Positions 34,192 through 43,051 of a stretch of 64,000 nucleotides of DNA are shown one piece after another. This DNA comes from Paenibacillus ehimensis NBRC 15659 (lineage in GTDB: Bacteria; Bacillota; Bacilli; Paenibacillales; NBRC-103111). The first letter of the stretch is position 1. Each line of letters starts with the position of its first letter. The notes beneath the pieces were generated by a model. That model saw only the letters and a list, made by a program, of their open reading frames with translations, had not been told where the DNA came from and made no database searches. Position numbers and translations under genes: made by a program. The stretch covers positions 1 to 64,000 of the forward strand of contig NZ_BILX01000013.1 in the NCBI RefSeq assembly GCF_004000785.1, in the 5' to 3' direction.

Positions 34192-35379
34192 CTAGGACGG
34201 CTTGACGGGACCGGTCGATCCTCTTACGACCAGCTCCGGTCTTAGGATGATTTTCGTGTACTGCCCGTTGTCCTTGTCCTGCGGGCGATCCAGCAGCCGA
34301 ATTAAAATTTCGGCGGCCTTGCTTCCGATCTCCCCTTCCGATTGGGCAACGTGCGTATACCGACCGGGCTCCTCCAGTCCTGGAGAAGGGTCGTCGAACG
34401 TCAGGATGGACAGCTCGTCGGGCACGCAAAGCCCGAGCCGCCGGGCCAGAATCGCGATATGAATGCCGAGCTTGGCGTTCAGTGCGATATAGGCCGTGGC
34501 CGATCTGCTTTGCAAATGCCGGTACAGCGGGTGCTGCTCGTCCGGCAGGACGTCGTCGATCCGAAAGTCCGTCAAGATCAGCGAAGGATCGATCATCGCT
34601 CCCTGCTCCTTCAGCGCCTCCATGTACCCGGCGATGCGCTCGTCTACGGAAACGGTCGGCAGCGGCGAGTCCGAGCAGATGGCAATTCTCCGGTGCCCGA
34701 GCTCCCACAGATGCGCCACGGCCAACCTGGCGCCAAGCGCGCTGTCCGAACAAACGAAATTCGTCTCTACCCCGGGCAGGTAGCGGTCGATTAACACGAA
34801 CGGAAACTTGTTGATTTTAAGCGCCAATATTTCCTCATTATACGTCTCCGCATCGACCGGAAAAATAATCAGTCCGGCCGCCCCCATCCGGGTCAGCTCG
34901 ACGATCGCTTCCCGCTCCCTCTCCTTGGAATTGTGCGTTAGGACAGTCGCCAGATAATAGCCGGTATCGTTCAGCGCATTCACGATCCCCTGCACCAGCC
35001 GCAGCGCGAAATAATCCGCCATGGACGGGATGAGAAGGCCGATCATTTGGCGTACTCCGGCGTGCCGATCGGCATAGGAACGAACGGCGGGGCCCTGCAC
35101 CCCTGTCTCGGTCGGCCTACCGACCGTTGGAGGGCTGATCGAAATCGAAGCGCCCTCCCCGCTGCCGACAAAGCTGCCGCGTCCGGGAATGCGGTAAATC
35201 CACCCCTCCTTGGCGAGCTGGGCAAGCGCATTGGCCACCGTAATCCGGCTGACGTTGAACCTCGCAATCAACTCTTTCTCGGAAGGAATCCGGTCTCCGT
35301 CTACCAGTTTGCCGGAGGAGATGAGCTGCTTAAAGTGCTCCTGAATTTGCACGTACAAGGGCTGTCTTTCGCTTTGCAT
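34192..35379 (-). CDS. GntR/LacI-type sugar-responsive regulator (AraR architecture)
   Basis: A 395-residue regulator: an N-terminal GntR winged helix (IPSEKELIARFNVSRITVANALAQLAKEGWIYRIPG, about 30-65) joined to a LacI/periplasmic-binding-protein-like effector domain from about 110 (IGLLIPSMADYF, VELTRMGAAGLIIFP, LWELGHRRIAICSD). This architecture is that of B. subtilis AraR. The adjacent alpha-mannosidase suggests a mannose-oligosaccharide signal. Short AT-rich inverted repeats precede both genes (TTATCGATAA at 35393-35402; GATATAT...TTATC at 34016-34035) and may be operators. Confidence 0.9.
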   Translation of the reverse strand: MQSERQPLYVQIQEHFKQLISSGKLVDGDRIPSEKELIARFNVSRITVANALAQLAKEGWIYRIPGRGSFVGSGEGASISISPPTVGRPTETGVQGPAVRSYADRHAGVRQMIGLLIPSMADYFALRLVQGIVNALNDTGYYLATVLTHNSKEREREAIVELTRMGAAGLIIFPVDAETYNEEILALKINKFPFVLIDRYLPGVETNFVCSDSALGARLAVAHLWELGHRRIAICSDSPLPTVSVDERIAGYMEALKEQGAMIDPSLILTDFRIDDVLPDEQHPLYRHLQSRSATAYIALNAKLGIHIAILARRLGLCVPDELSILTFDDPSPGLEEPGRYTHVAQSEGEIGSKAAEILIRLLDRPQDKDNGQYTKIILRPELVVRGSTGPVKPS

Positions 35380-35463
35380 GCGTCACGACCTCTGTTATCG
35401 ATAATATCATTATGTCAATTATATCAATCCCTCGAATGCGTGACAAATCAGGGATGCAACATC

Positions 35464-36231
35464 TCAGAGACAAATCATCACGGCGTTTCCTTCCGGGTCC
35501 TCGATGATAAAATAGTGGTCGAACTGCACATCGCGGACGATTGTAACGCCGCTGCTTCGAACGAACGAGAAGGCTTCATGGATGTTGGAAGCTTTGAGCA
35601 TAAACGTCGGCAGCGCCGCAAGATCCTGATTGTTTCGATTATTGTCGAGCAGAATTCCCGTGCCGTTCTGCATATCGAACCAATAGATCGGTCCGCCATC
35701 CTGACGATCCGGCTTGATTTGCTGGCCGAGCAGCTTGCTGTACCACTCGGTCGCTCTTTTTAGATGGGCCACGGGAATCACGACACTGTTGATACGGTTT
35801 TGGATCGGGTGATCCGGTGCGGTCGGCCGTACCGGATTCGGATTGACCCAATCCGATTGTACGATCATGATCTCATTGCTTTCCGAATCGACAATTTGAA
35901 AATACGCAAGCCCGGGATGGGGAAGCAGCACATCTTGAGAGATCGAAATCCCGTTCTCTTGGGCGCAGGCGCGTGCCCGATGAATATCCGTAGTTCTTAT
36001 CATGCAAATCGGATATTTCTCCCGACCCTGCTTATTGCGGTGATCGTCCAGCATCAGATTGACCTGATTATTCATGTCGAACTCGTAGAACGGTTTGTCG
36101 TCGTCCAGAGGTTGGAGCGGCATGCCCAGAAGCTTGGCGTACCAAGCCGCCATGCGAGGCAAATCCCGGACATGCAGCACAGCGGCTTTAACCTCATACA
36201 AGAGCTTTGTTTCCTTCGTTGACGTATTCAC
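35464..36231 (-). CDS. Two-domain VOC (glyoxalase/bleomycin-resistance-like) protein
   Basis: A 255-residue protein of two vicinal-oxygen-chelate modules in tandem: residues about 12-125 (AAVLHVRDLPRMAAWYAKLL, ending IVDSESNEIMIV) and about 140-255 (SVVIPVAHLKRATEWYSKLL, ending IIEDPEGNAVMIC). Such proteins bind a metal and include dioxygenases, glyoxalases and antibiotic-binding proteins; the substrate is not deducible. The start is taken as GTG 36231 with AAAGGAG before it; the ATG 33 bases upstream has no ribosome binding site. Confidence 0.8.
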   Translation of the reverse strand: MNTSTKETKLLYEVKAAVLHVRDLPRMAAWYAKLLGMPLQPLDDDKPFYEFDMNNQVNLMLDDHRNKQGREKYPICMIRTTDIHRARACAQENGISISQDVLLPHPGLAYFQIVDSESNEIMIVQSDWVNPNPVRPTAPDHPIQNRINSVVIPVAHLKRATEWYSKLLGQQIKPDRQDGGPIYWFDMQNGTGILLDNNRNNQDLAALPTFMLKASNIHEAFSFVRSSGVTIVRDVQFDHYFIIEDPEGNAVMICL

Positions 36232-36483
36232 CGGCTTTCTCCTTTCAAAATGAGCTTCATCCACTACGACGTTCCGATCATTCCTTTTCTATCGCTTTAG
36301 TGTTCCGTCATCAAGGCGCATCCTTTCTTATCCATTCGTATGCAGAATACGACGTAATGCGGAGAAATACAAGTTGGCGGTCAAGCATTCATACAGGAAA
36401 AATTGCCGATGCCCGCCCTTGCCGCCCGTCACGAAGCCGCCGATCTATCCCCCTGTTCCAGGAAGCTCATACTCGTAAGACAC

Positions 36484-36511
36484 GAAAAAGCGGGACCCTA
36501 AGGCCCCGCTC
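36484..36511 (-). terminator. Terminator of metNIQ
   Basis: On the minus strand AGCGGGG...TCCCGCT is followed by TTTTTCG. Confidence 0.8.
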
Positions 36512-36527
36512 AGCTTATCAGTATCGC

Positions 36528-37379
36528 TTATTTAAACGCAGGTACGACTGCGCCTTTATACTTCTCGTCGATAAACTTCTTCACGTCTTCGGAAGTGAGT
36601 GCTTTCGCCAGCTTCTGCATCGCCTCGGAATCTTTGTTGTCCGGGCGGGATACGAGAATGTTCACGTATGGGGAGTCGCTCGCTTCGATGAACAGCGCGT
36701 CCTTCGTCGGTACAAGCTTCGCTTCGAGCGCATAGTTCGTATTGATGAGCGCCAGATCGACCTCACCCAATGTACGCGGCAGCATGGCGGCTTCCAGCTC
36801 TTTGAATTTCAGGTTTTTCTTGTTTTCAACAACGTCTTTGACCGTTCCTTTGACGCCTGTGCCTTCTTTAAGCTTGATCAGGTTGTTTTTCTCCAGCAGC
36901 GCCAGCGCGCGGCCGCCGTTGGACGGGTCGCTCGGAAGCGCAACGATTGCGCCGTCTTTCAGTTCGTCAATCTTTTTAATTTTTTGCGAGTAGCCGCCGA
37001 ACGGTTCGATATGCACGCCGGTAACCGTTACGAGGTTCATGTTTTTATCTTTGTTGAACTGCTCCAGATAAGGCGTGTGCTGGAAGAAGTTCGCATCCAG
37101 CTGCTTCTCGAACACCTGTACGTTCGGCTGCACGTAATCGGTAAATTCCTTCACTTCCAGGTTGACGCCTTGCTCCTTCAGCTTGGCTTTGACGGAGTTC
37201 AAAATTTCCGCATGCGGAACGGCGGTTGCGCCGACCTTCAGCGTCACTTCTTTTTTGTCGGGAGCCGGCGTCGCTCCTCCGGTTTGCGGGGCTGCCGAGT
37301 CCGGAGCGGGTTTGGTGCCGCAAGCGGCGAGCGAGAAGGCCATCACGACGGACAATGCGGTGATCATCATTTTTTTCAT
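36528..37379 (-). CDS. metQ: Methionine ABC transporter substrate-binding lipoprotein MetQ
   Basis: A 283-residue NlpA/MetQ-family lipoprotein with lipobox FSLAAC, then a short linker rich in Ala and Pro and the binding domain (LKVGATAVPHAEIL, FTDYVQPN, DANFFQHTPYLEQFN, ALPSDPSNGGRAL). Captures methionine and feeds MetI. ATG 37379 with GGTGGAGG before it. Last gene of the metN-metI-metQ operon, under the SAM riboswitch at 39173-39356. Confidence 0.95.
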   Translation of the reverse strand: MKKMMITALSVVMAFSLAACGTKPAPDSAAPQTGGATPAPDKKEVTLKVGATAVPHAEILNSVKAKLKEQGVNLEVKEFTDYVQPNVQVFEKQLDANFFQHTPYLEQFNKDKNMNLVTVTGVHIEPFGGYSQKIKKIDELKDGAIVALPSDPSNGGRALALLEKNNLIKLKEGTGVKGTVKDVVENKKNLKFKELEAAMLPRTLGEVDLALINTNYALEAKLVPTKDALFIEASDSPYVNILVSRPDNKDSEAMQKLAKALTSEDVKKFIDEKYKGAVVPAFK

Positions 37380-37434
37380 GGTAAGAGTCCTCCACCTTTT
37401 CCTATAGTATCCATTCTTTTGTATATAAAAATCC

Positions 37435-38097
37435 TTATTTCCGCTGGAATTTCCGGACAAGCCGGTCGCCCAGCGACTGCAGGATTTGAACCAGCACAAG
37501 CAAGAGCAGTACGGTAACGATCATCACGACCGTTTGGAAACGCTGATAGCCGAATCGGATCGCCAGGTCGCCGAGACCGCCGCCTCCGATGACCCCCGAC
37601 ATGGCCGTATACGATACGAGCGTGACCGCCGTAATCGTCGCCCCGGCGATCAGGCCCGGCCGCGCTTCGGGCAGCATGACCCGCGATACGATCTGCCAGT
37701 ACGTGGCGCCCATCGATTGCGCGGCTTCCACGACGCCGCGGTCTACCTCGCGCAGCGACGTCTCCACCAGGCGGGCGAAGAACGGAGCCGCAGCAATGAC
37801 CAGCGGCGGAATCGAGCCGGATACCCCGAGGGACGTGCCGACGACCAGCCTGGTGAAGGGAATAAGCATAATCATTAGAATCACGAACGGCACGGAGCGC
37901 AGCACGTTGACCACCAGCGACAGCAGCGCGTACACCACAGGCTGTCCGAGGAGCTGCCCTCGTGAAGTAACGAAGAGAATGATGCCGAGCGGCAGACCGA
38001 TCAGCACGGTAAACACCATAGACAGGCCAAGCATTGTCAGCGTATCGTAGGTAGCCTCTCCGATCGCCGCCCAATCCAGATTAAGCAGTTCATCCAT
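37435..38097 (-). CDS. metI: Methionine ABC transporter permease MetI
   Basis: A 220-residue integral membrane permease with five hydrophobic helices and the EAA-type loop EVDRGVVEAAQSMGATYWQI that contacts the ATPase. The start overlaps the end of metN by eight bases (translational coupling). Also called metP in B. subtilis. Confidence 0.94.
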   Translation of the reverse strand: MDELLNLDWAAIGEATYDTLTMLGLSMVFTVLIGLPLGIILFVTSRGQLLGQPVVYALLSLVVNVLRSVPFVILMIMLIPFTRLVVGTSLGVSGSIPPLVIAAAPFFARLVETSLREVDRGVVEAAQSMGATYWQIVSRVMLPEARPGLIAGATITAVTLVSYTAMSGVIGGGGLGDLAIRFGYQRFQTVVMIVTVLLLLVLVQILQSLGDRLVRKFQRK

Positions 38098-39112
38098 GCT
38101 GAATCACCTCCACATCCAATCCGCGGCCGCGCAGCAGGGCGATGGCCTGCTCCGCGCCGCCTTCCTGCCCTTGCAGCTCTACGACAAGCTGCCCGTAAGG
38201 GGTATCCTTGAGCTTCGATACCGTCCCTTGCAGGATGACGAACGGCACGTTCGTCTCGCGCATCGTCTCGTACAGCACCGGCTGGTACGTCTGTTCGCCG
38301 ATGTACGTTACCCGGACTAGGGTCCGATTCCCCCCCGCTGCACGCCCGGAAGTCTCAAGCCCCATCGCAGCCACATCGGAAACCTGAGCGACGAACTCCT
38401 TGGTCGTCCGATGCTGCGGCTTCAGGAACACGTCCGTCACCAATCCCTCTTCCACGATCTCTCCGCCGTCAATGACCGCCACCCGGTCGCAAATCGTGCG
38501 AATCACGTTCATCTCGTGCGTAATCAAGACGATCGTAATCCCGAGCTGCTTGTTAATATCCAGCAGCAGCGACAAAATCGCGCCCGTCGTCTGCGGATCG
38601 AGCGCCGACGTCGCCTCGTCGCACAGCAGCACCTTTGGATTTGTCGCCAGTGCCCGGGCGATACCGACCCGCTGCTTCTGGCCCCCCGACAGCTGCGCCG
38701 GATATTTGCCGCCGTGGCCGGTTAATCCGACGAGCCCGATCAGCTCCTCCACCCTGCGGGCGATCTGCTCCTTCGGCAGCTTGGCGAGCCGCAGCGGGAA
38801 CGCAATATTATCGGCGACCGTGGCGGACGACAGCAGGTTAAAGTGCTGAAAAATCATCCCGATCGAGCGCCGCTCCAATTGAAGCTTGCCGGTGCCCAGC
38901 TTCGTCATCTCGACGCCGTCCACGACGACTTCCCCGGATGTCGGGCGCTCCAGCATGTTGATGGTGCGGATCAGGGTGCTTTTGCCTGCCCCCGAATGGC
39001 CGATGATGCCGAAGATTTCGCCTTTGCGGATCGTCAAATCGATATTCCGCAGCGCCGTAACCTGTCTGCCTCCGACATCGTAGTTTTTCGTAATGCCTTT
39101 CAACTGAATCAA
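38090..39112 (-). CDS. metN: Methionine ABC transporter ATP-binding protein MetN
   Basis: A 340-residue ABC ATPase: Walker A GHSGAGKST, signature LSGGQKQRV, Walker B VLLCDEATSALD, and the C-terminal NIL domain (about 265-340: LVRVTYIGEQTYQP) that senses methionine and causes transinhibition. The start is probably TTG 39112 (LIQLKGITKNY) with GGGGAGG eight bases upstream, giving the family's length; an ATG 42 bases further upstream would lie just outside the riboswitch terminator and has no ribosome binding site. Confidence 0.94.
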   Translation of the reverse strand: MIQLKGITKNYDVGGRQVTALRNIDLTIRKGEIFGIIGHSGAGKSTLIRTINMLERPTSGEVVVDGVEMTKLGTGKLQLERRSIGMIFQHFNLLSSATVADNIAFPLRLAKLPKEQIARRVEELIGLVGLTGHGGKYPAQLSGGQKQRVGIARALATNPKVLLCDEATSALDPQTTGAILSLLLDINKQLGITIVLITHEMNVIRTICDRVAVIDGGEIVEEGLVTDVFLKPQHRTTKEFVAQVSDVAAMGLETSGRAAGGNRTLVRVTYIGEQTYQPVLYETMRETNVPFVILQGTVSKLKDTPYGQLVVELQGQEGGAEQAIALLRGRGLDVEVIQHG

Positions 39113-39172
39113 ATCGTCTTCCTCCCCGGAATAAACGGCCCTTGTTCGGTCCAACGGGCACGTTCGCTTGGC

Positions 39173-39356
39173 GCAAAAAAACCCTGCACGACGAGGTACA
39201 GGGTTAGCGGTTTAACTCATGTCCCTCTCATCTGCCAGAACCTTGCCCGGTTCTGGAGGAATTGGCACCTGATTTCCTGCAATTCTGAATTTCAGAACTG
39301 TTCAGGAACGGTTGCCGGGCTTCATCGGGCCTTGTCCCTCCGCCTCTCTTGATAAG
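39173..39356 (-). ncRNA. SAM-I riboswitch (S-box) controlling metNIQ
   Basis: On the minus strand the leader has the S-box core in order: CTTATCAAGAGAGGCGGAGG, GGCCCGATGAAGCCCGGCAACC, GGTGCCAATTCC and GGCAGATGAGAG. It is followed by an intrinsic terminator (CCCTGTACCTCG/CGTGCAGGG, then TTTTTTT at 39173-39204). SAM binding favours the terminator, so methionine uptake falls when SAM is plentiful. Confidence 0.97.
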
Positions 39357-39412
39357 AAGTGCTTCTATGAAATTAAATGAAATTGTCGATTTCAATGGAA
39401 TGAAACGTTGTT

Positions 39413-39441
39413 AGTGTACAAAATTATTCATCTAAAGTCAA
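39413..39441 (-). promoter_or_regulatory. Sigma-A promoter of the metNIQ leader
   Basis: On the minus strand TTGACT (39436-39441) and TACACT (39413-39418) are 17 bases apart, with TG before the -10. Transcription would start about 50 bases upstream of the riboswitch core. Confidence 0.6.
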
Positions 39442-39498
39442 TAAGAACATACGGATTTTCCGCTTGTTAAAATATTGCAGCCCGCGAAGCTCCCGGCT

Positions 39499-40932
39499 TT
39501 ACCCGTTCAGAGGCAGCTCCAAGCGAAAAACAAACCGCCCCTGGTCGTGCCGGAACGCCAGACGTCCTCCGTGCAGTTCGGCAATGTTGCGCGCAATCGA
39601 CAGCCCGAGTCCGGCGCCGTCAGGCAGCTGATCTCCCGTCCGCGATTCGTCCGCCTTATAGAACCGCTCGAACAGCAATTCCTCCTGCGCCTTCGTGATC
39701 GGCCGGCCTTCGTTTTCGAATTCGATGACCGCGCGCTTCGGGTAGGCCGATAACGTAACGGTTACACGGCCGGGGGCAACGGAATATTTAACGGCGTTCA
39801 TCAGCAGATTGTCCAGCGCGCGAACGAGCTTTTCCGCATCGGCTAGGACAACCAGCGGGGCTTGCGGGAGCCGGCATTCGATAGCAATCTGACGCTGCTC
39901 CGCGATCGGCTCGAATTCGCTGACCAATTGCTCCAGCACATGGCGAATGTCAATCTCGCGCCAGTCCAGCTTCACCTCTCCTCCGGTAAGCCGGGTGTAT
40001 TCGAATAAGTCGTCGATCAGCTTCTTAAGCTGATTCGCTTTATTGTAGGCGCCCGTCAGATACCGTTCCCGCTCGGCGGCATTCGTTTGCACAGGATTCA
40101 TCAGCAGGTTCAAATACCCGATGACGCTTGTAAGCGGAGTCCGCAGATCGTGGGAGACATTCGTGATCAAGTCCATCTTCGACTTTTCCAGACGCCGTTC
40201 CTTCTCCTGCTGCCGGGCGAGCTGCTCCGCCATGGAATTGATATTGGCCGCGACCAATCCAAGCTCGTCCCGGCTCTTCATCGTGAGCCGCACGGAAAGC
40301 TCGCCATGGGCAATATCGTTCAATCTGCGGTTGATGTAACGAATCTCTCTCATTTTACGCCAGGTGAGAACATAGAAGAAAAGCACGAACAAAACGATAA
40401 ACAGGAAAAAATTGAACATCTCCCCGATCTCGTAGCCCTTGTCCGGCTGCGGAACCAGCTTGCTGGAAACGATCAAATAGACGGCCTGGTCCCGGTACTG
40501 CGCCGGCAGCACAGCCGTGTACGCCGCGCCCGGTTGCCTGTGGTTCGCCTGTTTGGCCGACATCAGCAGGTCGTGCAAGCTCAGCTTGCTTTCCGTAGCT
40601 TCGGAAGAGCGAAAAAGCACACGTCCGGACTCGTCCGTTACGTATGCTCTCAGCTTGCCTCCCGAACCGGCCCGTTCGACCAATGATGCCGCGGCCTCTT
40701 CGTCAGGCCCGTTCAAGGACGACCAGTCTTTGTCGAGCTTGTCAAGCCGTTCGTTCACCGTCCTGCGGATCGAATCATAGTTGTCCGAATCATTCGGCCA
40801 AAAGTTCTGGTAAGCCAATTGCAGTAAACCCAAGCTAGCAGCGCTCAGCAGGAAGCAGCCGTAGAAGGTCAGCATCAGCTTCACGCGAAGGGTGACCGAA
40901 AAAGGCCGTTTCGGGAAACGCACCCTACTCAA
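39499..40932 (-). CDS. Sensor histidine kinase
   Basis: A 477-residue membrane kinase: helix 1 at about 15-35, an extracytoplasmic sensing segment of about 130 residues (up to about 165), helix 2 at about 168-190 (FFLFIVLFVLFFYVLTW), a HAMP linker, HisKA with NVSHDLRTPLTSVIGYLNLL, and a HATPase domain (LMNAVKYSVAPG, GLGLSIARNIAELHGG). The start is likely TTG 40932, overlapping the response regulator stop; GTG nine bases on is an alternative. Last gene of a four-gene unit after a PmtA-like methyltransferase, DedA and the frameshifted regulator, so the signal is probably at the cell envelope. Confidence 0.9.
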   Translation of the reverse strand: MSRVRFPKRPFSVTLRVKLMLTFYGCFLLSAASLGLLQLAYQNFWPNDSDNYDSIRRTVNERLDKLDKDWSSLNGPDEEAAASLVERAGSGGKLRAYVTDESGRVLFRSSEATESKLSLHDLLMSAKQANHRQPGAAYTAVLPAQYRDQAVYLIVSSKLVPQPDKGYEIGEMFNFFLFIVLFVLFFYVLTWRKMREIRYINRRLNDIAHGELSVRLTMKSRDELGLVAANINSMAEQLARQQEKERRLEKSKMDLITNVSHDLRTPLTSVIGYLNLLMNPVQTNAAERERYLTGAYNKANQLKKLIDDLFEYTRLTGGEVKLDWREIDIRHVLEQLVSEFEPIAEQRQIAIECRLPQAPLVVLADAEKLVRALDNLLMNAVKYSVAPGRVTVTLSAYPKRAVIEFENEGRPITKAQEELLFERFYKADESRTGDQLPDGAGLGLSIARNIAELHGGRLAFRHDQGRFVFRLELPLNG

Positions 40933-41613
40933 TTTTATAACCCACTCCCCATACGGTTTTAATATACCGGGGTTCCCGGGGGATGTCTTCGAGCTTTTCC
41001 CGGAGATTTCGGATATGTACCATTACCGTGTTATCGGAATGAAAAGCGCCTTCTTTCCAGACGTGCTCGTAGATCGCATCAACGGAGAATACCTGGCCCC
41101 GATTTTTCGCCAGCAGAGCCAATATCGCGAATTCGATCGGCGTGAGATTAACCTTTTTGCCGCGAACCGTTACCAAATGACGGGCCGGATCAACGACGAG
41201 GTCGCCGACCTCCATCCGGCCGCGTTCCGCTTTCTTGCCGATCATGTGCTGCCGTCTCAGACAGGCCTTGACCCGGGCGACCAGCTCCAGCGGGTTAAAC
41301 GGTTTCACGACGTAGTCGTCCGCGCCCATGGACAAGCCGGTGATTTTGTCCAGATCCTCGCCCTTGGCCGACAGCATAATGATAGGAACCTCGCTCATCT
41401 CCCGGATTTTCATGCATGCGCGAATGCCGTCCATCCGGGGCATCATAATATCCAAAATGATGAGGTCGAGCTTTCCCGTTTAGCCAGCTCCAGGGCCTCT
41501 ACTCCGTCCTCGGCTTCCAGTACGCGGTAGCCTTCGTTCCGCAAATAAATTTGAATGATATCCCGGATATCCGGATCGTCATCAGCTACCAATACGCTGT
41601 TCGCCTGCTCCAA
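40925..41613 (-). pseudogene. OmpR-type response regulator with a -1 frameshift
   Basis: The receiver N-terminus (VLVADDDPDIRDIIQIYLRN to EALELAKRE) is in one frame and the rest (LDLIILDIMMPRMDG, KPFNPLELVARVKACLRR and a winged-helix domain ending VWGVGYKIE) in another. They join if one A is added to the run at 41472-41474, giving KREKLDLIILD. The TTG start at 41613 has AGGAGGG before it and overlaps dedA. Everything else, including the phosphoacceptor Asp, is intact. Either a real inactivating deletion, phase variation in a short A run, or a sequencing error. Confidence 0.85.
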
Positions 41614-42223
41614 TCGACTCGCCCTCCTGCCATTTTTTGCGCTGCGCGAGCTTGAAAACAATCCATGCCGCGACAAGCAAAAGCGGAATCCACAGCAGCT
41701 TGAGCCCGTAGCTGTAAATAAGCATGCCGATTTCTTGGGCGTGACCGGCCGTCAGCCGTCCGATGAAGAAAAAAGCGAAAGTCCATACGAAGCCTGTCGT
41801 GTAGGAAAGGAGAGCGTAGCGGCGGAAGGACATTTTGTTCATTCCTACGAGATAAGGCAGGACGTGACGGACAACGGGGAAAAAATAGCTGATCACCAAG
41901 GCCAGACTGCCGTATTTTTGATTCAGTCTTTCCGATAGCTCTATGGCTTTATCTATTTTCTTCTTTTTGCGGAGACGCTCCAATACCGGCGTGCCTGCAT
42001 ACCGGCCGAGCACGTATCCGAGCGATAATCCCGATACGACGCCGAGATAGGTTACTAGAAAAGCGGGAACCGGATGCAGCAGGCCGCTGGCCGTTACTGC
42101 GCCTCCGGTCATCACGACGACTTCATCGGGAATCGGCATTCCGACAATCCCAAGCCACAAGGCGAAGAACAAAGCCAAATACCCGAACTGCCCGATCCAC
42201 AGCATCAGCGTATCGTAGGTCAT
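41582..42223 (-). CDS. DedA-family membrane protein
   Basis: A 213-residue polytopic protein of the DedA family (undecaprenyl-phosphate and other lipid translocation): ALFFALWLGIVGMPIPDEVVVMTGG, GLSLGYVLGRYAG, FFPVVRHVLPYLVGMNKM carry the conserved acidic and basic residues; the end is a hydrophobic helix plus charged tail. ATG 42223 follows GGGAGGA and overlaps the upstream gene by four bases (ATGA). Confidence 0.9.
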   Translation of the reverse strand: MTYDTLMLWIGQFGYLALFFALWLGIVGMPIPDEVVVMTGGAVTASGLLHPVPAFLVTYLGVVSGLSLGYVLGRYAGTPVLERLRKKKKIDKAIELSERLNQKYGSLALVISYFFPVVRHVLPYLVGMNKMSFRRYALLSYTTGFVWTFAFFFIGRLTAGHAQEIGMLIYSYGLKLLWIPLLLVAAWIVFKLAQRKKWQEGESIGAGEQRIGS

Positions 42224-42804
42224 TGGGGCGTTCCTCCCGGCTTCCGGCACACATATACGAATGCAGGAGGAAAGTTAAACGGAACGAAGCGGATCGTCTC
42301 AATGTCAAAGTACTGCTCAAGCTGGGGCTTCATTTGCAGCGAATATTGAAAGGCGATGAAGCGGCCGCCCGGCTTAAGGGACGATGTGATTTGCTCAATC
42401 AGCCGGTCGCGCAATTTTTGCGGGAAATTATAGAACGGCAGGCCGCTGATGACGGCATCCAAGCCCTCGATCCCCTGCTGGTCCAGCACCTGCCCCATAC
42501 TGCAGGCGTCGGCATGACAGGAGAACTCCGGGAACCGTACTTCCAGCTGCTCCCTCAGCGTCTGCTCCTTTTCAAACAGCAGCACCTTCGTCTTCAGCCC
42601 CTTGGCTTGCCGGATGAACCGGGTTAAAGCGCCTGTTCCGGCTCCGAGTTCCGCAACAACCTGCGCTTGAGCCCACGGTACAGGCTTGGTCATCGCCCGG
42701 GCCAAAAATCTGGAGCTGGGCGTTACGCTGCCCATTTCTTTCGGAGATTGAAAAAATTTATTTAAAAAAAGCACCTTTTCTTGAACGTTGGCATGAAAAC
42801 TCAT
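42220..42804 (-). CDS. PmtA-like SAM-dependent methyltransferase
   Basis: A 194-residue methyltransferase similar to phospholipid N-methyltransferase PmtA and to rRNA-dimethylase-like proteins. FFQSPKEMGSVTPSSRFLARAM and VVAELGAGTGALTRFI (motif I, about 48-63) are characteristic; GLPFYNFP is the family's motif IV. ATG 42804 with AAGGAGGGC before it. First gene of the unit with DedA and the two-component system. A phospholipid substrate is plausible but unproved. Confidence 0.8.
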   Translation of the reverse strand: MSFHANVQEKVLFLNKFFQSPKEMGSVTPSSRFLARAMTKPVPWAQAQVVAELGAGTGALTRFIRQAKGLKTKVLLFEKEQTLREQLEVRFPEFSCHADACSMGQVLDQQGIEGLDAVISGLPFYNFPQKLRDRLIEQITSSLKPGGRFIAFQYSLQMKPQLEQYFDIETIRFVPFNFPPAFVYVCRKPGGTPQ

Positions 42805-42989
42805 GATTGCCTTGCCCTCCTTGTTGCTCTAAATTTAACCAATTAGACACGGTTCGAACCTGTACCCCATTTGATTTACTAGTAAAACGAATGTAAGAGT
42901 CGGTTTGTTTCGTCCAATGGGATTTGATGTACTTAGGATATCCAAAATATCTTTAGAACAAATGGAGGTTTTTCTGAATAATTTCTTAA

Positions 42990-43033
42990 GAAAAAAGCCA
43001 GGCTCCATAAGGTTGCAAGCAGGAGCACAGGCT
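42990..43033 (-). terminator. Terminator of mscL
   Basis: On the minus strand AGCC...GCTCC pairs with GGAGC...GGCT and is followed by TTTTTTC. Confidence 0.75.
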
Positions 43034-43051
43034 GTCTGAGCTGTAAGGGGG

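Noticed and set aside
41461..41480. Two separate genes for the split response regulator
   Set aside because: The pieces join to a normal OmpR-type regulator with one base added, so it is one frameshifted gene.
42848..42870. A tRNA T-arm-like GGTTCGAACC
   Set aside because: No acceptor stem, anticodon arm or CCA at the expected distances on either strand.
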